Shown: one piece after another, positions 26,308 to 35,488 of the stretch
Numbering within the stretch: position 1 is the stretch's first letter
Layout of the letters: every line of letters begins with the position of its first letter
Assembly (NCBI RefSeq): GCF_001644645.1
Contig: NZ_CP011390.1
Span: 4,598,501-4,662,500 of the forward strand
Length of the DNA: 64,000 bases
Direction of reading: 5' to 3'
Origin: Flavisolibacter tropicus
GTDB lineage: Bacteria; Bacteroidota; Bacteroidia; Chitinophagales; Chitinophagaceae
Position numbers and translations under genes: made by a program
Notes under the pieces: generated by a model
Seen by the model: the letters and a program-made list of their open reading frames with translations, nothing else
Databases searched by the model: none
What the model was told of the DNA's origin: nothing

Positions 26308-28317
26308 TTACCGTATAAGAACAAAGGTTCCTTTATTCTGTACCTTTTGTTTGGTATCGCGGTTGACATAGCTAAGTGTCCATATATAAACCGATGCCGG
26401 TTGTAGCTTCCCATTCAGTTTTCCGTCCCACCCGTTTTTCCAATTTTGTGTTTTGTAAACCAACTGGCCCCAACGGTTGTAAACAGCAAATTCTACCTGT
26501 TCAGCCTTTATTGCATTTAATGGGCCGATCGTTTCATTTTTTCCATCACCATTAGGTGTAAAGGCATTTGGTACAGCTATATAGCAGCTTGTATAAATCT
26601 TTATGGGCTTTTGGACTGACTGTTGACAACCCCAAAGATCGGTGATGGTGTAATTCACATTGTAAACAGTTTCCCGACCCGGTATAGCATAGGTATGTTT
26701 GGGGTTTTCGGTAGTTGCCTGATTACCATCGTCAAAGTTCCAGTTATAGGTAAGCTGATGGCCAATAGATTGACTGGTGAACTGAATGGGTTCGTTAGGA
26801 CAATTCTCATCGATCACAGTGAAGTCGGCTTTTAGTGCATTTAACAGCTGGATCTTTTGTGTGGTTGTGTCATTACAAACTCCGTTACTAACAACTAATT
26901 GTACCTGCTTTTCGTTAAAGATGGTATAGTTAGCCTGCGTGTTTTGGCTATTGCTTTCCTGGCCTTCGTCCAATTTCCATTCCCAATAATTCACACCGTC
27001 TTTTCCATGGTGAGAGTAAGATACCTTGTCTTCCGTACATCCATAATTAATGATGTAGGTGAAATCAGCATTGACAGTATCCGTTACAGAAAAGGGTAAA
27101 GAGCCTGGTAGCGTTTCCACCAAACATTCATTGATAACGGAGTTGCCATCAGAACCTTTACGCAAATTGAGCTGGAAGTTGCCAGCTGCTTGCAGTGGGG
27201 TAGCAAGTGTAACAACGATCTCTTTGGTTAAACCATTCGTACAGGTTCCGCCAGTAGCGCCAGTTACCGTGACTGGATAAGGGCCGGTTATAAAAAAGTC
27301 GCTTCCATTTGACGCTATGCTGGAGCATAACATTTCTCTTTTAAAGGAGACTTTTATTTGTTTGGGCGCACAGGCCAATGCCCCAAGCTGGTCCATTGGC
27401 GTTGGCGTTTTTGGAATAATGGTTACAGGTTGAACGTCTCCTTCTGGTACGGGATTGCCACAGTTGTCTAACAAGGTATTATTGTCTGTACCTTTTTTAG
27501 CGCTTACGGTATACACTCCAGGAGCTAGAGGAGCTGATAATTGCAATTGAATGGAATCAGTATCAAACTGCTGGCTGCAACCAATGCCAGTAGCCTTGGT
27601 GACAGTAATACCTGGAATGTTTAATATAAAGTCGGAGCCGTCTGCTGCAATACTATTACAACGGATGGGTTTGTTCAGTTTTACCCGGATTACATCTCCG
27701 TCGCAGTTGGCGTCAAGAGCTTTCAGTTTTGGGATATTAGGGTCGGTAATAACTGCTGTACCGCCTCCAAAAGAAAGGCTATAGCCGCTTTGGGTATTAT
27801 CGAAATGGCTAATCAATAACAGGTAAACGTGATCTTTTTTTAGCTGTGGCTTTTTTGTGAAAGTAGGCTTGTTTGCTGCTGGATCAGAACCACATTGGAT
27901 ATAACTAACACCTGCATCTGATGCACCCGTATTACCTGGTGTGCCAGCCCAGTTGGCTATTACCAACAGCGAGGCATCTCTAAAAACATCATTAGGGTCA
28001 CGGTTGGTAATGTCAAATAGCTGCCAATCGTAGTCGTCGCCCGGATTACTTGGAACAATCAAAAAGCCTAAGTCGCCATCCTGGTAACAGGTAAACTTGT
28101 ACCAGAAAGGGTTTTTAGCGGGAAGAAAATCACACTCGCCTGGCTTCACCGGCACATTCGCATTTGTACAAAGCGGAACAGTGTTTTGTACAAAAGTGGT
28201 AGTTCCACAAACAGGAAAAGCTGTAGATGGATTTTGTCCAATAGTAGTACAGTTCTGAGCTGAAGATGAAAAACAGATCAGAAAGAATATAAAAAATAAA
28301 AAGGGCAGTCTGGTCAT
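26308..28317 (-). CDS. Secreted PKD-domain protein with T9SS type-B C-terminal domain
   Basis: A 669-residue surface or secreted protein. It has a signal peptide (PFLFFIFFLICFSSSAQ), an N-terminal beta-sandwich with many Cys, two repeated Ig-like segments that each contain SNGSDFF/AADGSDFI and end with a DNCGNPV- or NECL-like turn, and two PKD-like domains (around residues 415-570). The C-terminus is the gliding motility-associated/T9SS sorting domain: AVPNAFTPNGDGKNETIGP, VYNRWGQLVYKT and GTFVLI. It should be exported through the type IX system. The ligand is unknown; the repeats suggest adhesion or a matrix role. Confidence 0.92.
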   Translation of the reverse strand: MTRLPFLFFIFFLICFSSSAQNCTTIGQNPSTAFPVCGTTTFVQNTVPLCTNANVPVKPGECDFLPAKNPFWYKFTCYQDGDLGFLIVPSNPGDDYDWQLFDITNRDPNDVFRDASLLVIANWAGTPGNTGASDAGVSYIQCGSDPAANKPTFTKKPQLKKDHVYLLLISHFDNTQSGYSLSFGGGTAVITDPNIPKLKALDANCDGDVIRVKLNKPIRCNSIAADGSDFILNIPGITVTKATGIGCSQQFDTDSIQLQLSAPLAPGVYTVSAKKGTDNNTLLDNCGNPVPEGDVQPVTIIPKTPTPMDQLGALACAPKQIKVSFKREMLCSSIASNGSDFFITGPYPVTVTGATGGTCTNGLTKEIVVTLATPLQAAGNFQLNLRKGSDGNSVINECLVETLPGSLPFSVTDTVNADFTYIINYGCTEDKVSYSHHGKDGVNYWEWKLDEGQESNSQNTQANYTIFNEKQVQLVVSNGVCNDTTTQKIQLLNALKADFTVIDENCPNEPIQFTSQSIGHQLTYNWNFDDGNQATTENPKHTYAIPGRETVYNVNYTITDLWGCQQSVQKPIKIYTSCYIAVPNAFTPNGDGKNETIGPLNAIKAEQVEFAVYNRWGQLVYKTQNWKNGWDGKLNGKLQPASVYIWTLSYVNRDTKQKVQNKGTFVLIR

Positions 28318-28547
28318 AATAAAGCAGCCGGAAAGCTATTGGTTATACTGTCAGTGCAAATATCAGAATCGCTGCACGGTAGAGTCCTAATGTAATGCTA
28401 AAACGCGTTCTAACCTAAGGCAAGCCGGATAAATAGTGGAAAACAGGGTGCAAACTACTAAAAGCTTCTTCTTAGTTTTTCATTTCTTTTCTTTTCAGGA
28501 TTTGTTGGAGTAGGAATTCTCTCTATATTCACTTCAAACTATTGACA

Positions 28548-29300
28548 ATGGGATTATTTAAGTCCGGTAATCCGGTTATTTCGGAAAAAGCATTTAATAA
28601 AAGTTTTGCTTTGCAAGGCGAAACAATGACGGTACGTGGTGCCATCAATAAGTTTGGTGTAATGTTTCTTATGCTCTTAGGTGCGGCCTCTTTTACCTGG
28701 AGCTTGTTCTATAAAGGGGTAGATGTAATGCCTTGGATGATGGGCTCTATGATTGGTGGCTTTGTTTTAGCGCTGGTTATCATCTTTAAGAAAGAATGGG
28801 CGCCTTACCTGGCCTTAGGCTATGCGCTTTGTGAAGGCCTGTTTTTGGGAGCTATATCAGCTTTCTTTGATTTTGCTTTTCGTGAAAGCTATCCGGGTAT
28901 CATCATGCAGGCTGTACTGTTGACATTGGGTACCGCAGGTGCTATGTACGCTTTATATGCTTTTCGCATTATACAAGCTACCAATACGTTTAAGAAGATT
29001 GTTATTACAGCTACTATGGGTATTGCCATCTTCTACCTTATTGCTACTGTATTGCGTTTATTTGGTATAGAAATGCCCTACCTGCATGACAATGGTATGA
29101 TTGGTATAGGCATTAGTGTATTTATTGTAGCTATTGCAGCCTTGAACCTTATTTTGGATTTTGATATGATAGAAAAGGGTGCTGCACATGGTGCCCCTAA
29201 GTATTACGAGTGGTATGGTGCCTTTGGCTTGATGGTGACTATCGTATGGCTATACCTGGAAATTTTACGACTATTATCTAAACTGGCCTCCAGAGACTAA
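28548..29300 (+). CDS. Bax inhibitor-1 (YccA/YbhL) family membrane protein
   Basis: A 250-residue protein with seven predicted membrane helices and a cytoplasmic N-terminus. The family signature is seen in LALGYALCEGLFLGAISAFF and in the C-terminal LILDFDMIEKGAAHGAPKYYEWYGAFGLMVTIVWLY segments (shown together they cover helices 6 and 7). Members are pH-sensitive calcium-leak channels in the best-studied cases. The ATG at 28548 gives MGLFKSGNP, the usual start; an in-frame TTG six bases upstream is unlikely. A clear terminator follows. Confidence 0.95.
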   Translation: MGLFKSGNPVISEKAFNKSFALQGETMTVRGAINKFGVMFLMLLGAASFTWSLFYKGVDVMPWMMGSMIGGFVLALVIIFKKEWAPYLALGYALCEGLFLGAISAFFDFAFRESYPGIIMQAVLLTLGTAGAMYALYAFRIIQATNTFKKIVITATMGIAIFYLIATVLRLFGIEMPYLHDNGMIGIGISVFIVAIAALNLILDFDMIEKGAAHGAPKYYEWYGAFGLMVTIVWLYLEILRLLSKLASRD

Positions 29301-29324
29301 TACTGTATTGTGTTATTCAAACCT

Positions 29325-29352
29325 AAAAGCACCTGGCAACAGGTGCTTTTTC
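29325..29352 (+). terminator. Terminator after the Bax inhibitor-1-like gene
   Basis: An 11-bp stem aaaagcacctg with caggtgctttt around a gcaa tetraloop, followed by T residues. Confidence 0.92.
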
Positions 29353-29452
29353 TATTAAGGAGGTTTCACTAATCCTTTTTTAATAGGTTTTGGCTATTCC
29401 CCACTCCATTTACGGCACCATCTTTGAAAAAAATGGGGGTAAAAGTAGTGTT

Positions 29453-29737
29453 ATGGAAGTAACGGCAGCGGTGTTGTATGATGGTGCATTGGCACACTAC
29501 GACGTAAACATAGAACGAGAAGGCGTATGCGTGGCACGCCTGGCATCTTATAAAGGCAGAAATGGGCAAAAGCCTCCGGAATTTTTAACTATACGAAAGG
29601 AAGGGCGTCATTGGATTAGTGATGAAGGTAGTCGCAACCTGGCGGAGGATATTGGGTATGCTGTAGAGATTAAAGTTCCCAAAGACGTAATGATCGAGAC
29701 CGATCGCCGGAGAACAGGGGAACACCCTGCCGGTTAA
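29453..29737 (+). CDS. Conserved small hypothetical protein (94 aa)
   Basis: A 94-residue soluble protein (MEVTAAVLYDGALAHYDVNI), with alternating strands (VARLASYKG, FLTIRKEGRHWISDEG) and a C-terminal helix-plus-tail (NLAEDIGYAVEIKVPKDVM). The frame is open 21 codons further upstream from a TTG, but the ATG at 29453 is the simpler start. There is no signal peptide. It is convergent with the next small gene (11 bp apart). I do not recognise the family. Confidence 0.6.
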   Translation: MEVTAAVLYDGALAHYDVNIEREGVCVARLASYKGRNGQKPPEFLTIRKEGRHWISDEGSRNLAEDIGYAVEIKVPKDVMIETDRRRTGEHPAG

Positions 29738-29748
29738 TTGCTATCAGA

Positions 29749-29973
29749 CTATAAATATTTGTAGACATTGTTCTTGTAGGTAGTCAGGTCTCCTTCGGTA
29801 GAAAAGGAGTCAAACTTTTCGCGTTGGCCATTGGGATTTTGGCGGACCAGTATAACCGTGCCGCCGCCCACTACCACGCGTTGGGCTCTTTCAAAAATAT
29901 TGTCCAGCGCATCTCTATCGTTTAAAGTTTGCAACTCTTCAATATGACTTACATTGATCACATAATCCTGCAT
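29749..29973 (-). CDS. Conserved small hypothetical protein (74 aa)
   Basis: A 74-residue protein starting MQDYVINVSHIEELQTLNDR. A long helix (LNDRDALDNIFERAQRVVVG) is followed by a glycine turn and a strand (GTVILVRQNPNGQREKFDSF), giving a compact alpha-beta fold. A Met 12 codons upstream would add a basic tail (LLFKQKAIKRI) that I consider less likely. Function unknown. It is downstream of the DUF4382 gene on the same strand but separated by a terminator. Confidence 0.65.
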   Translation of the reverse strand: MQDYVINVSHIEELQTLNDRDALDNIFERAQRVVVGGGTVILVRQNPNGQREKFDSFSTEGDLTTYKNNVYKYL

Positions 29974-30039
29974 AATACGCTTAATGGCCTTTTGCTTGAA
30001 AAGCAGCAAAGGTATTCATTGGCGAGATTGCCGCATAAA

Positions 30040-30065
30040 AAAACCACTTGTTGCCAAGTGGTTTT
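30040..30065 (-). terminator. Terminator after the DUF4382 gene
   Basis: An 11-bp stem aaaaccacttg with caagtggtttt around ttgc. On the minus strand it ends in a run of T residues, 20 bp after the stop codon of the lipoprotein gene. Confidence 0.9.
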
Positions 30066-30084
30066 CTATGTTTTGGGTTAATCA

Positions 30085-30582
30085 TTATTTCAATTTGATA
30101 ACAGGGCGTAGCTTATAGCCGTCCGTTTCTTTTTTTATAGACAGCAGTGCATCAAAGTCAATCAGCAGATTCTCAATGGTCGCATTCAGCTTTTTGTTGA
30201 CTTTGATCTTAAGGCCCGATTCGGAGCCGCTTGGAATAGTGAGTGGATAGGTTTGTCCAGCTTCTGTAATACTGTTGTTTTCTCCTAATACCAGGCGGAT
30301 TTCTTTTACAACATCAGTAGGATAAGTACCTTGAGCAATTAATGTATCTACACCATTTTGAAGGTCGAGTAGATTGTAAATACCGGGCTTAGTGTCCATT
30401 GCTACCCAACTGGCGGTGTCTTTGTCAAACTTGATGTTTACTTGTTTGAGGTCAATATTTACTTCATCCAGTTCCGTAGGGGCATCTGTCATGCGTAATA
30501 GAACGGTGGATTCTTTTTCTTTCTTACAAGCAAATAAAGTGATAGCTAGCACTGAGGAAAGAACAATGTGTTTCATTTTCAT
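30085..30582 (-). CDS. DUF4382 domain lipoprotein
   Basis: A 165-residue lipoprotein (lipobox LFAC, Cys19, then KKEK). The domain begins STVLLRMTDAPTELDEVNID and continues with QVNIKFDKD, PGIYNLLDLQNGVDTLIAQG, KEIRLVLGENNSI and a final IDFDALLSIKKETDGYKLRP. This matches the DUF4382 family of Bacteroidota envelope proteins, a beta-sandwich without known activity. ATG codons at 30582 and 30576 are both possible; the second gives a slightly shorter but equally good signal peptide. Confidence 0.92.
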   Translation of the reverse strand: MKMKHIVLSSVLAITLFACKKEKESTVLLRMTDAPTELDEVNIDLKQVNIKFDKDTASWVAMDTKPGIYNLLDLQNGVDTLIAQGTYPTDVVKEIRLVLGENNSITEAGQTYPLTIPSGSESGLKIKVNKKLNATIENLLIDFDALLSIKKETDGYKLRPVIKLK

Positions 30583-30807
30583 AGAGTGGTTAGTTTATAA
30601 AACAAATAAAGCGGGTATTTTCCTATAGGTTAGCTTTTACTGTAATGGAAATACTCTTACTGCTTAAACATTGCGTATATGTACAACGGTGATTAGAGTG
30701 GATTTACGCATCCAGGTTTAAGCGGCCTATTAAAAATTTTTTTCTGCTTGTTAATGCTTGATTTTTAGTCGTTTATGCTACAAGGAAAGAGTCCTTTCAA
30801 AAAAATA

Positions 30808-30840
30808 TTTGTTTTATATTTTTTCCTTCTTTTAAATTTG
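30808..30840 (+). promoter_or_regulatory. Bacteroidota promoter of the SAM-riboswitch operon
   Basis: A TTTG -33 element (30808-30811) and a perfect TAAATTTG -7 box (30833-30840), 21 bp apart, fit the Bacteroidota consensus. Transcription should begin near 30847, 15 bp before the riboswitch. Confidence 0.75.
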
Positions 30841-30861
30841 CATCAGTTCTTTTTTACGACA

Positions 30862-30976
30862 TCACTTATCAAGAAAGGCTGAGGGATATGGCCCAATGAA
30901 GCCTTGACAACCTGTCTTGCGACAAGCAAGATAAGGTGCCAACTCCATCACGCGGATTAGCGTGACAGATAAATGA
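30862..30976 (+). ncRNA. SAM-I (S-box) riboswitch aptamer
   Basis: The conserved core is readable: cttatcaagaaaggctgagg, then gatatggcccaatgaagcc, then gacaacc, the variable P3 hairpin cttgcgacaag, ggtgccaactcc, and a closing P1 strand gataaatga that pairs (one mismatch) with tcacttatc at the 5' end. Order and spacing match SAM-I riboswitches. Binding S-adenosylmethionine is expected to favour the terminator at 31012. Confidence 0.95.
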
Positions 30977-31011
30977 GATCAAGCTTTCAACATATTCCAC
31001 AACATATTTGT

Positions 31012-31044
31012 AAGCTCTTCCCATTTATCGGAAGAGCTTTTTTT
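31012..31044 (+). terminator. Riboswitch expression-platform terminator
   Basis: Stem aagctcttcc with ggaagagctt and a seven-T tail, between the SAM-I aptamer and the first gene. It is the natural OFF-state terminator. Confidence 0.9.
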
Positions 31045-31109
31045 ATGCCCTTCCGGTAAGTCTTTTTTGATAGGTGTTTTTTATTTCTAAAACCTTAAAA
31101 TCAAAAGAG

Positions 31110-32273
31110 ATGAGCAATACAAAAATTATTCACAGCATACCGATAGATGAACTAACAGGCGCTATTTCCGTTCCTATTTATCAAACATCCACATTCGTTC
31201 AGGAAGCACCAGGTGTAAACAAAGGATTCGATTATGCCCGTACAAACAATCCTACAAGAGCAACGTTAGAAAAAGTCATTGCGCAATTGGAAGAAGGTGC
31301 CGTAGGTGTAGCCTTTGGTAGTGGTCTTGCGGCTATTGATGCTGTGGTAAAACTGCTTCAGTCTGGTGATGAGATCTTGGCAGTCGATGATATCTATGGC
31401 GGTGCGTTTCGCTTATTCACCCAGGTGTATGAAAAGTTTGGTGTTACAGTCAACTATGTTGACAGCACAAATGCTGAGAATGTATTTAACGCCATTACGC
31501 CTAATACAAAATTGATCTGGATTGAATCGCCTACTAATCCAACATTAAAAGTATCTGACATTGCAGCCATCGCCAAGATCGCTAAGGCGTCAGGATGTTT
31601 ACTTTGCGTGGATAATACTTTTGCATCCCCCGTATTACAAAAACCTCTTTCGCTGGGAGCTGATATTGTAATTCATTCAGCAACAAAATATTTGGGCGGT
31701 CATAGCGATTTAATTGCTGGCCTGGTGGTTACAAAAGAGCAGGCGTTAGGCGCAAAGATCAAGTTCTTGCAAAATGCCAGTGGTGCTATACTTGCTCCAT
31801 TTGATAGCTGGCTGGTAATTCGAGGTATTGAGACATTAGGTCTTCGCGTAAAACAACATTGCCTTAATGCGCAACAGGTGGCGGAATATTTGCAAACGCT
31901 TCCGCAAGTGGACAACGTATTTTACCCTGGCTTACCTACACATCCGAATCATGAAATAGCTAAGCAGCAGGCGAAAGGGTTTGGTGGTATCATCTCCTTC
32001 ACATTAAAAGACGACACAGAAGAAGCAGCTATTGCTTTTGTAACCAGCACACGCTTGTTCAAGCTGGCGGAAAGTTTGGGTGGTGTAAAAAGCTTGCTTT
32101 GCCATCCAGCAACCATGACGCATAAATCTATTCCTGTTGAAAAGCGCCAGGCTGCAGGTGTAGCTGATAGCTTGATCCGCCTATCTGTAGGACTGGAAGA
32201 AGCAGAAGACCTGATTGAAGACATCGCTTTTGCTATAAAACAAACTAAGGTGGCCTCTTTTCAAAACGCATAA
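31110..32273 (+). CDS. metB: Cystathionine gamma-synthase-like trans-sulfuration enzyme
   Basis: A 387-residue PLP enzyme of the Cys/Met metabolism family. Visible motifs are YARTNNPTRATLE (PLP phosphate-binding Tyr and Arg of the neighbouring subunit), WIESPTNPTLKV, CVDNTFASPVLQKPL and the Schiff-base lysine Lys193 in IHSATKYLGGHSD. It would form cystathionine (or homocysteine) from an activated homoserine. The closest alternatives are cystathionine gamma-lyase or an acyl-homoserine sulfhydrylase; sequence alone cannot decide. The ATG at 31110 is preferred to an upstream frame that overlaps the riboswitch tail. It is the first gene after a SAM-I riboswitch, so it is repressed by excess methionine/SAM. 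Confidence 0.85.
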   Translation: MSNTKIIHSIPIDELTGAISVPIYQTSTFVQEAPGVNKGFDYARTNNPTRATLEKVIAQLEEGAVGVAFGSGLAAIDAVVKLLQSGDEILAVDDIYGGAFRLFTQVYEKFGVTVNYVDSTNAENVFNAITPNTKLIWIESPTNPTLKVSDIAAIAKIAKASGCLLCVDNTFASPVLQKPLSLGADIVIHSATKYLGGHSDLIAGLVVTKEQALGAKIKFLQNASGAILAPFDSWLVIRGIETLGLRVKQHCLNAQQVAEYLQTLPQVDNVFYPGLPTHPNHEIAKQQAKGFGGIISFTLKDDTEEAAIAFVTSTRLFKLAESLGGVKSLLCHPATMTHKSIPVEKRQAAGVADSLIRLSVGLEEAEDLIEDIAFAIKQTKVASFQNA

Positions 32274-32285
32274 AAAAAAGGAACG

Positions 32286-33542
32286 ATGAGTAAACAGTTG
32301 ACTGTAGGATTATTTGGCTTTGGAGTAGTGGGCGAAGGTATTTACCAGGTGTTATTACAAACACCGTCCTTGCAAGCCGCTATCAAAAGAATTTGTATCA
32401 AGCATCCGGATAAAGTAAGAAATGCTCCGGCAGATTTATTTACAACAGATTACAACGCCATATTGAATGATGATGCGATCAATGTTGTGGTAGAATTAAT
32501 TGACGACGCCGACGAAGCGTATAAAATTGTAACAACAGCATTGCGAAAGGGTAAGCATGTGATCAGTGCCAATAAAAAACTGATTGCAGAACATCTGCAG
32601 GAGATCCTGGAGCTACAAGAGCAATCGAATGCTTCATTCCTTTATGAAGCGGCTGTATGTGGTAGTGTGCCTATTATCCGCAACCTGGAAGAGTATTATG
32701 ATAACGACTTGTTGCAAAGTGTTTATGGTATTGTAAATGGATCAACCAATTATATACTAAGTCGCATTGCCTCAGATGGGTTGACGTACCAGGAGGCGCT
32801 GCTACAAGCGCAGCAATTGGGTTTTGCTGAAAGCAATCCGTATCTGGATGTTAGCGGCCGCGATGCTGTAAACAAACTTAGTATACTATTGACACATGCT
32901 TATGGTGTATTAGCCAAGCCCGATAAACTTCTATATAAAGGCATTGATCATTTGCAAGCTGCCGATATTCATTATGCAAAAGAGAAAGGGTATAAGATAA
33001 AGCTGGTAGCGCAAGCAGTGAAAGTAGGTGCGAATAAAATTGCAGCTTTTGTATTGCCGCAATTTGTAACTACCGACAATCAACTCTATAATGTAAATAA
33101 TGAGTTCAATGGCGTAACACTGGAAAGTAAGTTGGCTGACCGTCAATTCTTATATGGCAAAGGTGCGGGGCGCTTCCCCACATCATCTGCAGTGATCAGC
33201 GATCTTTCGGCTTTGCGTTATCAATACCGTTATGAATATAAAAAGCTTAACAGCCCTGTTGAACATACTTTAACAACCGACTACTTTCTGAAAGTATATG
33301 TTGGTTTTGAAAGTTGGGCAGATATTAATAAATGGGACTTTGAGTCGATAGAAGCTCTCTATAGCACTGAACATCGACAGCATCTGATTGGTCTTATCCA
33401 TGCTGAAAAATTAGCAGAGGCTGAATGGGCAAATGCTGAAAATGTATCTGTTATTGCCTGCCCTGAAGCTATCGTACAGAAAGAAGCCCTGGTGAAAAAA
33501 TCACTGAAAAAGATAAGCCTGCAACTGGCAGGAGTTAATTAG
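32286..33542 (+). CDS. hom: Homoserine dehydrogenase
   Basis: A 418-residue enzyme with NAD(P)-binding Rossmann motif VGLFGFGVVGEGIY, HVISANKKLIAE, YEAAVCGSVPIIR and the signature IVNGSTNYILSRI, followed by LGFAESNPYLDVSGRDAVNK. It reduces aspartate semialdehyde to homoserine. No aspartokinase or ACT domain is fused to it. It lies 12 bp after the trans-sulfuration gene and is in the same riboswitch-controlled operon. The usual Bacteroidota operon also carries metX and osmC; those are 5 kb away here, which is unusual. Confidence 0.95.
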   Translation: MSKQLTVGLFGFGVVGEGIYQVLLQTPSLQAAIKRICIKHPDKVRNAPADLFTTDYNAILNDDAINVVVELIDDADEAYKIVTTALRKGKHVISANKKLIAEHLQEILELQEQSNASFLYEAAVCGSVPIIRNLEEYYDNDLLQSVYGIVNGSTNYILSRIASDGLTYQEALLQAQQLGFAESNPYLDVSGRDAVNKLSILLTHAYGVLAKPDKLLYKGIDHLQAADIHYAKEKGYKIKLVAQAVKVGANKIAAFVLPQFVTTDNQLYNVNNEFNGVTLESKLADRQFLYGKGAGRFPTSSAVISDLSALRYQYRYEYKKLNSPVEHTLTTDYFLKVYVGFESWADINKWDFESIEALYSTEHRQHLIGLIHAEKLAEAEWANAENVSVIACPEAIVQKEALVKKSLKKISLQLAGVN

Positions 33543-33721
33543 TGATCACTAAAGATCGGGAATCGGCTATCGGGAGTCGGCAAACAGCAATTGAGAATGG
33601 GGAGATGCTTTTCGAAGTAAATCCTTTCAAGGGCCTGTTTAGGAAGATTCTCTTCCGATTACCGATTGCCGGTGCACCTTGTTTAATTTTGCACTCTCTA
33701 TAATTTAAGGTTTAAAAGAAA

Positions 33722-33746
33722 GCCCCGCTAAGCGGGGCCTCTTTTT
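33722..33746. terminator. Bidirectional terminator between hom and the kinase
   Basis: A GC stem gccccgc / gcggggc with a 3-nt loop and T/A-rich flanks on both sides, between two convergent genes. Confidence 0.88.
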
Positions 33747-33757
33747 CTTAAGTTGAA

Positions 33758-35200
33758 TTAGTTAAGAGACGGCGTATTTATTATACAGTCTTCCTGTGAT
33801 AAGGGCAAGGTGAAAGAAATGGTACTGCCATTTCCAATTTTACTTTCAATAAAAAGTTGTCCACCATTGCGGTTCAGAAAGTCCTTGCAAAGCATAAGAC
33901 CTAAACCAGTACCAGTTTCGTTGGCTGTGCCTTTAGTGGTAAAGTAGTTATTGGTATTGATTTTCTTTAAATCTTCTGAACTGATGCCGGTTCCTGTATC
34001 TTCCACATATACTTCTATAAAGTCGTCGCAATGATTCACGCCTACTTCAATACGCCCGCTTTCAGGTGTGAATTTGATGGCATTGGAGATCAGGTTGCGA
34101 AGTACAAGGCTGATCATTTCTCTGTCAGCAAATGCGTATACGGCTCCTTTGTTATAATGTTCCAGGTGAATATTTTTAGACACGGCCTGTGAGTGCAAAA
34201 GTTGGATGACCTCTTTGATAAGTAGTTGCACATCTACTTCTTTACTTTGAATAGAGTAAGAGGTCATTTGTGTTTTAGCCCATTGCAGCAGATTCTCCAT
34301 TAATCCCACCGTGTAATTCAGGTCTGCCACTACTTGAGGCACAAATGCTTTCACTTCTTCTGCAGGTATATTCTGTTTTTCAATCTGGGTGAATAAACTG
34401 CGCAACGCATAAATAGGCGTTTTTAAATCATGTGCGATTACTGAGAAGAGTTTTGTCTTTAACGCATTCAGTTCAGCAAATTCATTTTTCTGTTGCTGTA
34501 TATCACGATTAATATGGTGTAGGGTTCTGTTGCGGCGCAGTAAGCGAAACTGGTAGCTATTATTTTCACGTTTAATCAAGAATAAGCCATGATAGATAAA
34601 TATTACAGCTAAAGCTTGATTGAAGCGATACATACCCAGGTTGGCAGTAGCCAGTCCATATTGGCGTTGGTGCCATATTACGGTGAGCATGTAATAGCTG
34701 ACCATTGAAAAACCGATGGTAAACAGTATATGTCCAATATCCCGTAAGAAGAAAACAGATAATATGCCGTACAGCACAAAGAACAATTCATTGCCAATGT
34801 TCATACCATTAAGGTATACTACACAGGTTAGAAAGGGGTAGAGTGCGAAGTACATGATCAAGGCAATTTCATGTAACTGCCGGTGGTTCAGATATAAAAC
34901 CAACACGCTAGCCATTGCTGGTAAGCACGCAACGATAAGCGCGGAGTAAGGAAGATATTGATTGCCTATCAAGCCTATGGCTGGAACAAGGATACCCGTT
35001 ACTAATTGGAGGAAGTTAAGCAGGTTGAAAATGCCAAGCTTCCGTTTCTCGTAATCATCCATACCAGCTGTGTACCCAATCAGCTTAACGCGATGGATAA
35101 ATTGAGACGTAATGGGCATGATACGCTCCAGGTGAAAGGCAATGTCAATCGTTCGAAGCTTTCCCTGCAAGGAATGCAGGCGATGCAAAATAAATTCCAT
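33758..35200 (-). CDS. Membrane sensor histidine kinase (HisKA + HATPase)
   Basis: A 480-residue kinase with an N-terminal half of about six membrane helices (for example LQLVTGILVPAIGLIGNQYL, ALIMYFALYPFLTCVVYLNG), a cytoplasmic coiled coil, HisKA with His257 in FSVIAHDLKTPIYALR, and a complete HATPase domain (NLISNAIKFTPESG, EDTGTGIS, GTGLGLMLC). The membrane part is of the type with no periplasmic sensor domain, so it may sense the membrane itself. No receiver is adjacent, so it is an orphan kinase whose partner could be one of the stand-alone receivers in the window. Start ATG at 35200. Confidence 0.93.
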   Translation of the reverse strand: MEFILHRLHSLQGKLRTIDIAFHLERIMPITSQFIHRVKLIGYTAGMDDYEKRKLGIFNLLNFLQLVTGILVPAIGLIGNQYLPYSALIVACLPAMASVLVLYLNHRQLHEIALIMYFALYPFLTCVVYLNGMNIGNELFFVLYGILSVFFLRDIGHILFTIGFSMVSYYMLTVIWHQRQYGLATANLGMYRFNQALAVIFIYHGLFLIKRENNSYQFRLLRRNRTLHHINRDIQQQKNEFAELNALKTKLFSVIAHDLKTPIYALRSLFTQIEKQNIPAEEVKAFVPQVVADLNYTVGLMENLLQWAKTQMTSYSIQSKEVDVQLLIKEVIQLLHSQAVSKNIHLEHYNKGAVYAFADREMISLVLRNLISNAIKFTPESGRIEVGVNHCDDFIEVYVEDTGTGISSEDLKKINTNNYFTTKGTANETGTGLGLMLCKDFLNRNGGQLFIESKIGNGSTISFTLPLSQEDCIINTPSLN

Positions 35201-35427
35201 AGGCAAACGCAGTTAGCGTCGCGACAAGATAAGTAAACTTTAATGATTACTTAAATGTATTGTAGGCGGGTTAAGGGTTTGTAGTTAAATCGTGGTAGTT
35301 AGGCTTTGTAAAACGGTCTTATATTACCGGGGCCTGCCTGCGGTTATTACTTAGAGGAGCTATTTGGCAGTGGCCACAAAAATGATGGAATAGTACTTGT
35401 AACCTATTAATCGACTGGGAAATATTC

Positions 35428-35459
35428 TAGTTTTGACCGCCGCTTCCTGCTTAGGCGGT
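35428..35459 (+). promoter_or_regulatory. -7 box and leader hairpin upstream of the 35.5-kb gene
   Basis: TAGTTTTG (35428-35435) fits TAnnTTTG. Directly after it accgcc (35436-35441) pairs with ggcggt (35454-35459), a hairpin that would lie at the start of the transcript. The start codon is 29 bp beyond. Confidence 0.5.
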
Positions 35460-35488
35460 TTGTACTTCCACTAAACGCTATATAAATT

